This document shows positions 34,897 through 43,590 of a stretch of DNA of 64,000 nucleotides, piece after piece; position 1 is the stretch's first letter; each line of letters begins with the position of its first letter. The notes beneath the pieces were generated by a model. That model saw only the letters and a program-made list of their open reading frames with translations, had not been told where the DNA came from and searched no databases. Source of the stretch: Fictibacillus sp. BK138 (lineage in GTDB: Bacteria > Bacillota > Bacilli > Bacillales > Fictibacillaceae); assembly GCF_004216955.1 (NCBI RefSeq), contig NZ_SGXL01000001.1:3168061-3232060 (forward strand). The letters run 5' to 3'. The position numbers and the translations under genes were made by a program.

Positions 34897-36135
34897 ATGA
34901 ACCAAAAATGGATGAGACATGAAGGACGAAAATGGGTCGAAGAGAAAATCATTACGCCTGACCAGCTTGAACTAATCGTTGCCCGTTATCCAGATTTAAA
35001 AGAAGCCAAAAAATCTACTGGCATTTTACCTGTATTAGCAAGCATATTAATCGCGATCGGTATTTTATCATTTATCGCATCCAACTGGAGTGATATTCCT
35101 CCCCTAGCAAGGCTCGGTCTTTTAATTTTAATCATGATCAGTTTCTATGTAGCCGGTGATAAACATCTTAAAAAAGGCAATGAAACGCTTGGAACATCGC
35201 TTAATCTTCTTGGTATCGTGACCTTCGGAGCAAGTATTATTTTGTTAGGTCAAACTTTTCACCTGACTGCCACAGATGCAAGACTTTTTGTTTTTTGGAG
35301 TCTGCCTGCCTTATTCTATTTATTCAGAGACAGACACAAGCTTTATTTCTTTCTTTTAGCTGTATTAACAATAGGCGGACAGCTGTACAGTATGGGAGAA
35401 TATGATACCTTTAGTTATTTTCTTTTCACTGTCTTTCTGATAAGTATTGGAGGCTTTGTTTATTTATACCCAAGGGCATTGGAAACTTGGCTTTTTACAA
35501 TCGGATTGAGTATTCAAGCATTCTTGTTGGTCATTATCGAAGATCTAAACCTGCTCTGGTTCTTCCTGTTTGGTTTTGCCTTATATACGGCTAGCATGTG
35601 GATAAATAAATCGTTGTTTAAACAATCGTTTAAACGAATGGGCTCTCTAATCGGGTTTGCTTATGCGTACGGTTTGTATTTCACACTTACAAATGAATTT
35701 TTATCAGATTTTGAATTCCCGAATGCGGCATTTTATCTGCCAGCCTTGATCGTTATTTTTGCCTTAGCCATTCTAAGTAAAAGAAAAGGTGGCCCAAATC
35801 TGCCTTCGTGGGAATTAATGATCTTCGTTCCGTATTTTTATATAGCAAAAGCAGCAGATCCACTGCTAACTGGTCTGTTATATCTAGTAGTTATGTTTGC
35901 CTATTCTGGCTTCATGCTCGCAGAGGGGTATAAAAATGAAAATCGCTCACAAATCAATTTTGGAATCGTCCTTTTCTTGCTTGTTTGTTTAATGGGGTAC
36001 TTCAACCTCGCATGGGCTTTCATGCCAAAGTCAGTGTTTTTCTTAATCGGGGGTATCCTGTTATTCATACTTAATGGTTTCCTTCAGCGCAAGAAAAAGA
36101 AAATCCTCAAAAACGGAGGGCCGCATCATGAATAG
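34897..36135 (+). CDS. DUF2157 multi-spanning membrane protein
   Basis: A protein of 412 aa. A conserved cytoplasmic N-terminus (HEGRKWVEEKIITPDQLELI) precedes about 12 membrane helices. DUF2157 proteins are of unknown function and usually sit beside a GDYXXLXY protein, as here (8-bp overlap with the next start). ATG 34897 with a gaggtggg SD is preferred to an upstream GTG. Confidence 0.8.
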   Translation: MNQKWMRHEGRKWVEEKIITPDQLELIVARYPDLKEAKKSTGILPVLASILIAIGILSFIASNWSDIPPLARLGLLILIMISFYVAGDKHLKKGNETLGTSLNLLGIVTFGASIILLGQTFHLTATDARLFVFWSLPALFYLFRDRHKLYFFLLAVLTIGGQLYSMGEYDTFSYFLFTVFLISIGGFVYLYPRALETWLFTIGLSIQAFLLVIIEDLNLLWFFLFGFALYTASMWINKSLFKQSFKRMGSLIGFAYAYGLYFTLTNEFLSDFEFPNAAFYLPALIVIFALAILSKRKGGPNLPSWELMIFVPYFYIAKAADPLLTGLLYLVVMFAYSGFMLAEGYKNENRSQINFGIVLFLLVCLMGYFNLAWAFMPKSVFFLIGGILLFILNGFLQRKKKKILKNGGPHHE

Positions 36136-36649
36136 AAAAAAAGGCTGGATCATAGCGGCTATCCTTCAAGTGTTATTTTTACTTTTTATCGCTGGAAGCT
36201 ACTACAGCATCGATTATTTTGGTAAAGAGATCAAAATAAAAACCGTTCCCGTCGATCCAAGAGACATCCTATACGGTGATTACGTGACGCTTCGTTTTGA
36301 TATCAGTACTGTTCCTGTTTCTAAATGGAAAGGTGAAAAAAATTTATTAACGAGCAGACAGCAGACAGTATTTGTTGTACTGGAAGAAAACAAGGAAGGT
36401 TATTATGACGTTCAAAGTGTTCATCCTGAAAAACCTCCAGTGCATGATGACCAGGTTATTTTAAAAGGGAAAGCCGAAAGATTATGGGGAGACACCATTG
36501 AACAGATGCAGATTCATTATGGAATGGAACGTTATTATGTTGAAGAAAATACCGGTAAAACGTTAGAAAAGCAAGCAAGCGATATGGCTGTTACAGTTAG
36601 AATCGCACCTTGGGGAGCACATAAGATCACAGATATAAACCCTCGTTAA
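36128..36649 (+). CDS. GDYXXLXY domain protein
   Basis: A protein of 173 aa. One N-terminal membrane anchor, then VDPRDILYGDYVTLRFDIS, the motif that names the family, in an extracytoplasmic beta-rich domain. It is translationally coupled to the DUF2157 gene (ATG inside its last codons; SD ggagg at 36115). The two probably form one membrane complex of unknown role. Confidence 0.85.
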   Translation: MNRKKGWIIAAILQVLFLLFIAGSYYSIDYFGKEIKIKTVPVDPRDILYGDYVTLRFDISTVPVSKWKGEKNLLTSRQQTVFVVLEENKEGYYDVQSVHPEKPPVHDDQVILKGKAERLWGDTIEQMQIHYGMERYYVEENTGKTLEKQASDMAVTVRIAPWGAHKITDINPR

Positions 36650-36652
36650 TTT

Positions 36653-36682
36653 AATGCCTCTTTAAAAGGGGCTTTTTTTCTT
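36653..36682 (+). terminator. Terminator after the GDYXXLXY gene
   Basis: GCCTCTTT pairs with AAAGGGGC, followed by seven T. Confidence 0.78.
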
Positions 36683-36730
36683 CGGTTTAAGATTGCATAT
36701 TACGGGAAAATTGATAATGAGGTGAAAACA

Positions 36731-37066
36731 ATGTCTGATACTAAAATAATTGAACTTAAAGATGTAATTAACGGCTGGGCTGGAAATCAAATATCAATAC
36801 GCAAGGAAGAAACAGGTGATATTGACCAAATCAGGATTTCCCTGCAAAAAGCAACATTCGAACAGCGAGATGCAGAAGATGAATATTTAGGAGACCACAT
36901 ATTGTTTTTACACGGAACAGCGTATGCTGCAGAAGAAGGCACTTCAGTAGAACTTCCTGCAATCACTTACGAAATCCCAATTGACGGAATTACAGACATC
37001 AGACTCGATTCGGATATCGTGTCCTTTGAAACAAGCAGAGCTCAATATGTAGTAAATAAAAATTAA
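36731..37066 (+). CDS. Hypothetical soluble protein
   Basis: A protein of 111 aa from ATG 36731 (SD gaggtg, 7 nt; a GTG nine bases earlier is the SD itself). Acidic and beta-rich in appearance, without membrane segment or cysteine. No family recognised. It is a single-gene unit between two terminators. Confidence 0.6.
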   Translation: MSDTKIIELKDVINGWAGNQISIRKEETGDIDQIRISLQKATFEQRDAEDEYLGDHILFLHGTAYAAEEGTSVELPAITYEIPIDGITDIRLDSDIVSFETSRAQYVVNKN

Positions 37067-37116
37067 AGGGCATCCCGAAGGTAAGGTACACTTACTTTTG
37101 GGAGCCCCTTTTTTTA
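37066..37116. terminator. Bidirectional terminator before hemAT
   Basis: AAAGGGCATCCCGAAGGTAAG pairs with CTTACTTTTGGGAGCCCCTTT with a few mismatches; T run on both strands. Confidence 0.82.
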
Positions 37117-38433
37117 ATCCTGCATGCTTCTTGTTACATCTGAAAGAGAGTCCGCAGAAATAGCGATTTGTCCTACCGCTTGGCTGAGTTCTTCTATTAC
37201 TTCTGCCATAACTTCTACTTCATTTTCAAGCTTCCCGCTTCTCTCGGTGCTTTCATCCATTTTAGATAAAATCGCATTAAAGAAATCCGAGATCTCTGTA
37301 GCTTCAGAAACACTGTCATTAATAAAGTGGTGAATGCTTGCTACAGATTCCGAAACTGCTTCAATCCTTTTATGAGTATTTTTCACAAGGTCTGATACAC
37401 CAGATACTGAAGTTTTAGTCTGGTCAGCTAATTTTCTGACTTCATGAGCAACAACCGAGAACCCTTTACCTGCTTCTCCAGCTCTCGCCGCTTCAATTGC
37501 TGCATTCAGTGATAGAAGATTCGTTTGTTCAGCAATGGCTGTTACAATATCAACCACATCATTGATTTTAACTGTAGCCTGTTCAAGGTTTATGAGCTCT
37601 GCAGAAATTTGTTCAGATTGCTCTTTTACTTTATTGATCATCTGCTGATGTTCTTCAAGTTTGTTTTTACCTGCGAGTGAATTCTTCGAAACTTCTCCCG
37701 CTGATTCAGCTGTATCTTTAGCGAATACCACAACTTCGTCTGCTTTAGACGTAAGTTCTTGCAGTGCAGCGCTTGTTTCCTCTGAGATGCTTGCCAGCTC
37801 TTCTACAGAATTCCCTACAGATTGGGTGATCTGCTGTTTCTGTTCTTCGTGTCGTGCTCTTTCTTTTATCTGTTCAAATTCAAAAGCTTCCAAAACAATC
37901 TGCTGTTCAAAATTCAAAATTTTCGTTACTGCTTTGACAGCTTGCTGGTATTCTACCTTGCTTTCGATATTCTTATCTAAAATGGATAGAATGGACAGAA
38001 GCATATCCTGAAACGAACAAATATACCATTTAGGCTGCAATCCTATCTTAAAATGAATGTGGGCGATTACTCTTCTTTGGTCCACATAACTCTCATCGAT
38101 GATACCATCGAACATTTCTTGGATGTGTTTGATCAGCGTAACTTTTAAACGGTTCACTGAACTGTGTTTTTGGATAATTTTCAGAAGGCCAGGAACATAT
38201 TCAATATTTTTATAGAACTGATCTACAATTCCCTCAATGTTCTCTGAAATTAATGGCTTTAACGACTTGATAAGACACAGATCTTCGAGTGTAAGAGAAA
38301 TCATGTTTAATTGCTTCTGCCACTCACTGTCTTTCGGCACATCAATTTTCACTTCATTCATAAAATCATTAGGTATTTTTGTAACTGGGGTTTTTTCAGC
38401 TTTTTTAGTAAGAATGCTTAGGATTGAAGCCAT
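37114..38433 (-). CDS. hemAT: Haem-based aerotaxis transducer HemAT
   Basis: A protein of 439 aa from ATG 38433 (SD gaagg; an ATG 33 bases earlier has a weak SD). The N-terminal globin domain (about 30-190) has the proximal haem ligand His127 in [17 protein letters not shown]. The C-terminal methyl-accepting domain has the hairpin tip [10 protein letters not shown]-like region [20 protein letters not shown]. It is soluble, without membrane helices. It senses oxygen and signals to CheA. Confidence 0.92.
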   Translation of the reverse strand: MASILSILTKKAEKTPVTKIPNDFMNEVKIDVPKDSEWQKQLNMISLTLEDLCLIKSLKPLISENIEGIVDQFYKNIEYVPGLLKIIQKHSSVNRLKVTLIKHIQEMFDGIIDESYVDQRRVIAHIHFKIGLQPKWYICSFQDMLLSILSILDKNIESKVEYQQAVKAVTKILNFEQQIVLEAFEFEQIKERARHEEQKQQITQSVGNSVEELASISEETSAALQELTSKADEVVVFAKDTAESAGEVSKNSLAGKNKLEEHQQMINKVKEQSEQISAELINLEQATVKINDVVDIVTAIAEQTNLLSLNAAIEAARAGEAGKGFSVVAHEVRKLADQTKTSVSGVSDLVKNTHKRIEAVSESVASIHHFINDSVSEATEISDFFNAILSKMDESTERSGKLENEVEVMAEVIEELSQAVGQIAISADSLSDVTRSMQD

Positions 38434-38526
38434 AGATATTTTCCTTCTTCCTTTATGATCACTCATTTAATCTAATCCAAAATTTAGCGAATCGATGTGA
38501 CTTTTATCACATTTTGTCACTCCTAT

Positions 38527-38551
38527 GTTTTATCGACCACAAATCGGGTAT
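38527..38551 (+). promoter_or_regulatory. Sigma-B-type promoter of the small lipoprotein gene
   Basis: GTTTTA (38527) and GGGTAT (38546) are separated by 13 nt, an almost exact general-stress sigma-B consensus, 57 bases before the lipoprotein start. Confidence 0.7.
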
Positions 38552-38607
38552 CTTCAAGTAAGCAAAAATAACTATTACTAAAAATAATGAAACGAGGAGT
38601 GGTTCAC

Positions 38608-38760
38608 ATGTGGAAAAAAAGATGGGCAGCCGGTACACTGGCCGCGATGTTAACATTAGGTGGATTAACTGCTTGCGGTGATGGCGTCGACCAGGATAAT
38701 GGTGTAGATGATGGCGAACAAAACGATGAAATGGATGAAAAGAATAAAGAAGAAGGTTAA
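38608..38760 (+). CDS. Small acidic lipoprotein
   Basis: A protein of 50 aa. A lipoprotein signal with LTAC at residues 20-23 is followed by a 27-residue tail rich in Asp and Glu. SD gaggag is 9 nt before the ATG. A sigma-B-type promoter lies upstream and a strong terminator downstream, so it is a complete stress-induced unit. No family recognised; similar short acidic lipoproteins are frequent in Bacillaceae. Confidence 0.75.
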   Translation: MWKKRWAAGTLAAMLTLGGLTACGDGVDQDNGVDDGEQNDEMDEKNKEEG

Positions 38761-38767
38761 ATACAAG

Positions 38768-38809
38768 AAAACGAGCTGGCTCAACGGAAGTTGAATCAGC
38801 TCGTTTTTG
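38768..38809. terminator. Terminator of the small lipoprotein gene
   Basis: AAACGAGCTGGCTCAAC pairs with GTTGAATCAGCTCGTTT with one mismatch; T run follows. Confidence 0.88.
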
Positions 38810-38842
38810 CTGTTTACGGTACGTGTTCTTATATTTATTACA

Positions 38843-38968
38843 CTTTCGCTCAAGAATGGCTTGTTACGCTCAGAATACGTCAAGTTACGCTCAAACTGCT
38901 CTAGCTAAGCTCAAAACCCATCCCGTTTCGCTCAAAATCATCTTACGAGCGCTCAAAAACATCTATTT
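38843..38968 (+). repeat. 21-bp tandem array E (6 units)
   Basis: Six units of exactly 21 bp begin at 38843, 38864, 38885, 38906, 38927 and 38948. The core is TTACGCTCAAAA or a one- to three-base variant; the remaining bases differ freely. It is preceded at 38812-38838 by the same 27-nt leader as array B (one mismatch), then TACAC. It lies between converging genes. Confidence 0.92.
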
Positions 38969-38987
38969 TTCACAATTACAGGAGTCA

Positions 38988-41018
38988 TCAAGCTGTTTTT
39001 TCAGTACGTTTTTCTGTTTTCCCTTGCTGAAGCTGATACATTTGGAAGTATCGTCCTTTTTGCTCCATCAGTTCATCATGATTTCCGCGTTCTACGATGA
39101 CACCGCGGTCAAGAACGAGAATCTGGTCTGCACTCTTAATGGTTGAAAGACGGTGAGCAATAATGAACGTCGTTCTTCCCCGCTTTAATACATCAAGTGC
39201 CTCCTGAATGACTGCTTCTGTTTCAGTATCGATACTTGCTGTTGCTTCATCCAGAATTAAAATAGCCGGATTATAAGCGAGTGCTCTAGCAAACGAGATC
39301 AGCTGACGCTGTCCTGAAGAGAGCGTACTCCCCTTCTCGATAACAGGCTCATCCAGTCCTTTTGGCAAGTTATTAATAAAAGGCATTGCTCCAACATCAG
39401 TTAACGCCTTTTCGACTTGTTCCCTCGTAATCTCTGGATTATCAAGGCTGACGTTAGATGCGATCGTTCCTGTAAATAGGAAAGGATCTTGAAGAACAAT
39501 TCCCATATGCTGACGCATTTCTTGTTTGGACAGTTCCATGATGTCCTGATCGTCAATCGTAATCTTGCCCTGCTTAATGTCATAAAAACGGAAAAGCAAG
39601 TTCATGATTGAACTCTTACCGGAGCCGGTATGGCCAACAAGCGCTACTGTTTCACCTTGATTCGCTTCAAAGTCAATATTTTTCAGCACAGGTTCTCCAT
39701 CCACATAGCTGAACGTAACGTCCTTGAATGCTACATTTCCTTTATAACGAGTGATCTCATTTTTCGTAACCGTCTGGCCAGGTTCATCCATTAATACAAA
39801 AACTCTCTCAGCGGAAACCAGTGCCTGTTCCAGTTGAGCAAGCTGATTCACCATCCCTGTAACAGGGTGGAACATTCGGTTCAAATAATCTACGAATGCA
39901 TATAGCACACCGATTGATATAGCTGAACCAATTCCAAGTGCCTGCCCTCCAAAGTGCCAGATAAAAGCCATGAACGCAAGGTTCTTCAGGAATAACACGA
40001 GATTGTGTCCTGTCATGGCGTTCAGACTTAACAGTTTGTTTTGAAACGTGAAGTATTCTTTATTCATTGTCTCAAACTCTTCTGTTGTTTCCTTCTGTCT
40101 CTTAAATGCCTGAATGATCGTCATACCGTTAATGGATTCGTTGATCATTCCGTTAATATCACTTAATGTTGAACGGATTTTATGATTATATTTGGATGCG
40201 AACTTGCGGTAAATCTTAATCCAGACTACCAGTATCGGTACGAGGATCAAACAGATCGTTGCAAGCTTAACATCGAGCAAGAACAATGCTGTGAAGATAC
40301 CTGTCAGATAGATGATACCCGTAAAGAAGTTCGCAAGTACGTTAATAAAAAGCTCCTTTATCGCTTCTGTATCGTTTGTAATGCGCGAAACGATTTTACC
40401 TGCCGGCTGATTATCAAAATACGTGATCGCTACCCGCTGAACGTGGGCGAATACGTCCTGGCGAATTTTTTTGATAACCAAGTTTGATGATCGCTGCAAC
40501 ATATAGCGCTGCCCATATTGAAAGAATGCTGCGAATAGAAGCAATCCTAAATAGATCATCATAAGTTTCATGATCCCTGCAATTTCAGGTTCATAAAAAG
40601 AGAATGTTTCACTGATACTCAGCTTATCTGCCGGGTAAGTTTCAGATTTCCCTTTATATGAAATCGTAACTTCTCCGTTTTTAGCTGATCGTTCACCGGT
40701 AATTGAAACAGGCTGATCAATTACAAAATAATCACGTTTCACCTGCACAACCCGTATTTCTTTACCTTTATTTTCTCCCTGATCAAAATGATCACTTCGT
40801 TTATACCAGTTTCCATCGTACTTCACTGCCGCTTTTTCTTCTTCACTCACCTGATACCATGGTTTTTCAATACCAAGGATGTGATCATCAATCATTGTTT
40901 TAGCGATAAATGGTCCTGTCAGCTCAGCTGCGATAGCAACAGTCAGCATGAGCAACCCTAGAATGAAGTTCTTTTTATATTGAAGTGCGTATTGAAACAG
41001 GCGTTTTCCAACGTTCAT
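38988..41018 (-). CDS. bmrD: ABC exporter half-transporter BmrD (YheH)
   Basis: A protein of 676 aa (B. subtilis YheH about 673). The transmembrane domain carries a long extracytoplasmic insert (about residues 50-145) between helices 1 and 2, typical of BmrD. The ATPase has GHTGSGKSS, STLSSGQRQLISFARAL and AILILDEATASID. It works as a heterodimer with BmrC, encoded 2 bases upstream, exporting drugs. Confidence 0.9.
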   Translation of the reverse strand: MNVGKRLFQYALQYKKNFILGLLMLTVAIAAELTGPFIAKTMIDDHILGIEKPWYQVSEEEKAAVKYDGNWYKRSDHFDQGENKGKEIRVVQVKRDYFVIDQPVSITGERSAKNGEVTISYKGKSETYPADKLSISETFSFYEPEIAGIMKLMMIYLGLLLFAAFFQYGQRYMLQRSSNLVIKKIRQDVFAHVQRVAITYFDNQPAGKIVSRITNDTEAIKELFINVLANFFTGIIYLTGIFTALFLLDVKLATICLILVPILVVWIKIYRKFASKYNHKIRSTLSDINGMINESINGMTIIQAFKRQKETTEEFETMNKEYFTFQNKLLSLNAMTGHNLVLFLKNLAFMAFIWHFGGQALGIGSAISIGVLYAFVDYLNRMFHPVTGMVNQLAQLEQALVSAERVFVLMDEPGQTVTKNEITRYKGNVAFKDVTFSYVDGEPVLKNIDFEANQGETVALVGHTGSGKSSIMNLLFRFYDIKQGKITIDDQDIMELSKQEMRQHMGIVLQDPFLFTGTIASNVSLDNPEITREQVEKALTDVGAMPFINNLPKGLDEPVIEKGSTLSSGQRQLISFARALAYNPAILILDEATASIDTETEAVIQEALDVLKRGRTTFIIAHRLSTIKSADQILVLDRGVIVERGNHDELMEQKGRYFQMYQLQQGKTEKRTEKTA

Positions 41019-41020
41019 GG

Positions 41021-42778
41021 CTACACCGCCTTATTATCATTTAAGTTTTGTTCGATCTGCTGGCGTTCATGCTGTTCTTTATACCAGCCATCTCTTGCAA
41101 TCAAATCCTCATGTCTGCCTTCATCCACAATCATTCCGTCATCAATAACGATGATCCAGTCTGCGTGTTCAACGGCAGATAATCTATGCGTCGTAATAAA
41201 TGTCGTTTTACCCGCACGTTCTTTCCGAATATTCCCGATAATAGCCGTCTCCGTTTTTGCATCAACTGCAGAAAGCGCATCATCAAGGATTAATATTTCA
41301 GGATCAACACAAAGTGCACGCGCGATAGATACACGCTGTTTCTGTCCTCCGGATAACGCAACACCTTTTTCTCCAACAAGGGTGTTTAAGCCTTCAGGAA
41401 GATAATTAACATCATTTTTAAATGACGCCATCTCCATAACATGATTCAGCTTATCTGTATCTGCTAAACGATTACCGAACAATATGTTTTCTTGAACGGT
41501 TTTAGAAAATAGAATCGCATCCTGAGGTACATACCCGATCCAGCCTTGAAGGTCCTCTAGGGCGATATCCTCAATGTCAACACCAGAAAAGCTGATTCTC
41601 CCTTCACCAGCAGGATACTCTCTCAGCAGTTGCTTCAGTAATGTCGTCTTACCGCTTCCCGTGCGTCCCACAATTCCTAGTGTTTCACCTTTCTTAACCG
41701 TAACATTGATATCTTTTAAGTTATCAGACTCTGATGAAGGATATCTGAACGTTACATCCTCAAATTTAATCGTGCCCGGATCTGATAAAGGAACAAGATC
41801 CTCACCATTTTTAACATCTGCTTCGTACGCTAGTGTTTCATTTACACGGTCAAGTGAAGCACTTCCGCGTTCCATCACATTGATCAATTCACCGACTGCA
41901 ATCATCGGCCAGATTAGCATACCTAGATAGACGTTGAAGGTAACAAGTTCTCCAAGGGTAATCGTATTATGGAAAACCATGTATGCTCCATAACCTAATC
42001 CGATCAAATAGCTCATCCCTACTAATATCTTAATCGTCGGTTCAAAAAGAGCATCGATTCTCGAAACAGCAAGGTTCTTTTCAAAAACATCTTCTGTTAC
42101 TTTGTTGAACCGTTCTACATCCGCTTCTTCCTGTACATAAGCACGGATAACACGGACGCCTTGAATACTTTCCAGAACCGAATCGTTCATTTCCCCAAAT
42201 GCATCCTGTGCGACCGTAAATCGCTGATGCACTTTTTTACCGTACTTCTTAATAATAAACGCGATAACCGGCAGCGGTATAAGAGCTGCGAACGTTAATT
42301 TCCAGCTGATCATAAAACCCATTACAAACAAGATCGTAAGCATGAACAGACTGGAATCAACGAGCGTTAAAATTCCAAAACCTGCAGTCATTGAGATGGC
42401 TTTTAAATCGTTTGTCGCACGTGCCATCAAATCTCCAGTTCTATTTTTCTCAAAAAATGTAGGAGTCATTTTTAATAGGTGACGCATGAATCTCGAACGC
42501 ATCGTCCGTTCTATAATAAAAGCGCCTCCAAAAAGCTGGTACATCCAGATGTACATCGTGATATACATCGATACGAGTACTGCCACAAAGATCGCTAGAG
42601 TTTTCATCATATCTTCTCTCGTGATCGTGCCCATATGAATGGAATCTATTGTATTTCCTATTAGTTTAGGAGGAATGATCTCAATAATTCCAACACCGGT
42701 TAACAGGACGACCGCCACCGTATACCTTATCCAATGCCTCTTAAAAAACCAGGCTAACTTTCCTAAAACCGAAAACAT
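41021..42778 (-). CDS. bmrC: ABC exporter half-transporter BmrC (YheI)
   Basis: A protein of 585 aa, as B. subtilis YheI. Six membrane helices, then GRTGSGKTT, ALSGGQKQRVSIARAL and ILILDDALSAVD; the Asp in place of catalytic Glu after Walker B marks the degenerate site expected for one half of the heterodimer. A short leader ORF precedes it, as in the B. subtilis bmrBCD operon, where translation of bmrB controls read-through during antibiotic stress. Confidence 0.9.
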   Translation of the reverse strand: MFSVLGKLAWFFKRHWIRYTVAVVLLTGVGIIEIIPPKLIGNTIDSIHMGTITREDMMKTLAIFVAVLVSMYITMYIWMYQLFGGAFIIERTMRSRFMRHLLKMTPTFFEKNRTGDLMARATNDLKAISMTAGFGILTLVDSSLFMLTILFVMGFMISWKLTFAALIPLPVIAFIIKKYGKKVHQRFTVAQDAFGEMNDSVLESIQGVRVIRAYVQEEADVERFNKVTEDVFEKNLAVSRIDALFEPTIKILVGMSYLIGLGYGAYMVFHNTITLGELVTFNVYLGMLIWPMIAVGELINVMERGSASLDRVNETLAYEADVKNGEDLVPLSDPGTIKFEDVTFRYPSSESDNLKDINVTVKKGETLGIVGRTGSGKTTLLKQLLREYPAGEGRISFSGVDIEDIALEDLQGWIGYVPQDAILFSKTVQENILFGNRLADTDKLNHVMEMASFKNDVNYLPEGLNTLVGEKGVALSGGQKQRVSIARALCVDPEILILDDALSAVDAKTETAIIGNIRKERAGKTTFITTHRLSAVEHADWIIVIDDGMIVDEGRHEDLIARDGWYKEQHERQQIEQNLNDNKAV

Positions 42779-42834
42779 ATCGTTCTCTCCTCTCTATCTC
42801 GCTGTCTACTATTAAACAATTTGTAATAATTGAG

Positions 42835-42894
42835 CTACCCAAAAAGTGTATGATCCTTGCGTTCTAGCCACACCATTAACACTCCATTTTTCAT
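42835..42894 (-). CDS. Candidate leader peptide of bmrCD (19 aa)
   Basis: It encodes MKNGVLMVWLERKDHTLFG. SD ctggagg is 9 nt before the ATG. The stop lies 56 bases before the bmrC start. Its position corresponds to bmrB (yheJ) in B. subtilis, whose translation controls attenuation; this peptide is much shorter. A weak CAATT/AATTG hairpin with a short T stretch follows. Sequence homology to BmrB is not asserted. Confidence 0.5.
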   Translation of the reverse strand: MKNGVLMVWLERKDHTLFG

Positions 42895-42918
42895 GTCCTT
42901 TACCTCCAGATTTTTTTA

Positions 42919-42980
42919 GGCTGTTAGACTTTGTTGCTCGTACCTTGCTCTCCAATCAACTTGTCAATGAAGAGAATCTA
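42919..42980 (-). repeat. Truncated copy of the dispersed repeat (R6)
   Basis: CTCGTACCTTGCTCTCCAAT followed by CAACTTGTCAATGAAGAG matches the left end and flank of R3 (CTCGCACCTTACGCTCCAAT, CAACTTGTCTACGAAGAA). The rest of the element is missing. It lies directly upstream of the bmrCD leader ORF, and its end reads TTGACA on the minus strand. Confidence 0.65.
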
Positions 42981-43044
42981 AGAAAAGACCAAAAGCACCT
43001 TCGCCTTTTTATATTGCAAAAGAAGAGAGATCTCTTCGTGCAAA

Positions 43045-43088
43045 TGAAAATAAAAAAGCATACCACTCGAAGGCGATATGCTTTAGAA
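43045..43088 (-). terminator. Terminator hairpin upstream of the bmrCD leader
   Basis: On the minus strand AAAGCATATCGC pairs with GTGGTATGCTTT, followed by six T. Either it ends the 32-aa gene's transcript or acts as an attenuator before bmrCD. Confidence 0.65.
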
Positions 43089-43096
43089 ACCATAAA

Positions 43097-43130
43097 AAAA
43101 CACACGTCACGACTGGGGTGACCTGCGTAA
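43097..43130 (-). terminator. Terminator of the 32-aa gene
   Basis: On the minus strand CAGGTCAC pairs with GTGACGTG (one mismatch), followed by seven T. Confidence 0.6.
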
Positions 43131-43172
43131 TGAATATGTATAAAGATCAGACAAAACTAAGAGAAAGGAATC

Positions 43173-43271
43173 CTAATACAACTCTTTCGGCAGGCCATGA
43201 TATGAAATTGTAGAGTCTTTGCCCATTGCAATACAGACAGTAATCTGAGTAACAATTATTTCTTTCACCAT
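43173..43271 (-). CDS. Small protein gene (32 aa)
   Basis: A 32-residue peptide, MVKEIIVTQITVCIAMGKDS followed by TISYHGLPKELY. SD aaagga lies about 10 nt before the ATG and two terminator hairpins follow. The composition (ordered hydrophobic start, polar turn, GLPKELY end) looks like a real protein rather than chance. No family recognised. Confidence 0.5.
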   Translation of the reverse strand: MVKEIIVTQITVCIAMGKDSTISYHGLPKELY

Positions 43272-43445
43272 GACACAACCATCCTTTCCATAATTTTGTA
43301 GTTTGTAACTTTGGTAATCTTAACACTATTCTAATAACTATGTCAATTTATTTTCGATATACCAAATTTTTATTTTGCCATTCAATATATGACAAGATGA
43401 CAAGGATGGTGAGTCCAATTTCATGAAAAAAATAATAATGACTTT

Positions 43446-43529
43446 TATGCACGCTAATCTGAATGATATTCACGGTAATTCACATTTTATTAACGGTAAA
43501 AAGCGATTTATGGAATTTTCGACAAACAC
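43446..43529 (+). repeat. 21-bp tandem array F (3-4 degenerate units)
   Basis: Units of 21 bp start at 43446, 43467, 43488 and, weakly, 43509. The core is TATKCACGGTAAT (second unit TATTCACGGTAAT, third TATTAACGGTAAA). This is the most decayed of the six arrays; it has no visible leader. Confidence 0.65.
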
Positions 43530-43542
43530 CAACTGCAATCCA

Positions 43543-43579
43543 AAAAAAAATCAGGAGAACCCTAATCCTGATTTTAAAA
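43543..43579. terminator. Hairpin terminator
   Basis: AATCAGGA pairs with TCCTGATT, with A and T runs on both sides. Confidence 0.6.
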
Positions 43580-43590
43580 CTTTTAACCGT

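Noticed and set aside
5978-38968. The 21-bp arrays as CRISPR arrays
   Set aside because: Repeated cores are only 10-13 nt and spacers about 8-11 nt, far below CRISPR sizes, and no cas genes are present.
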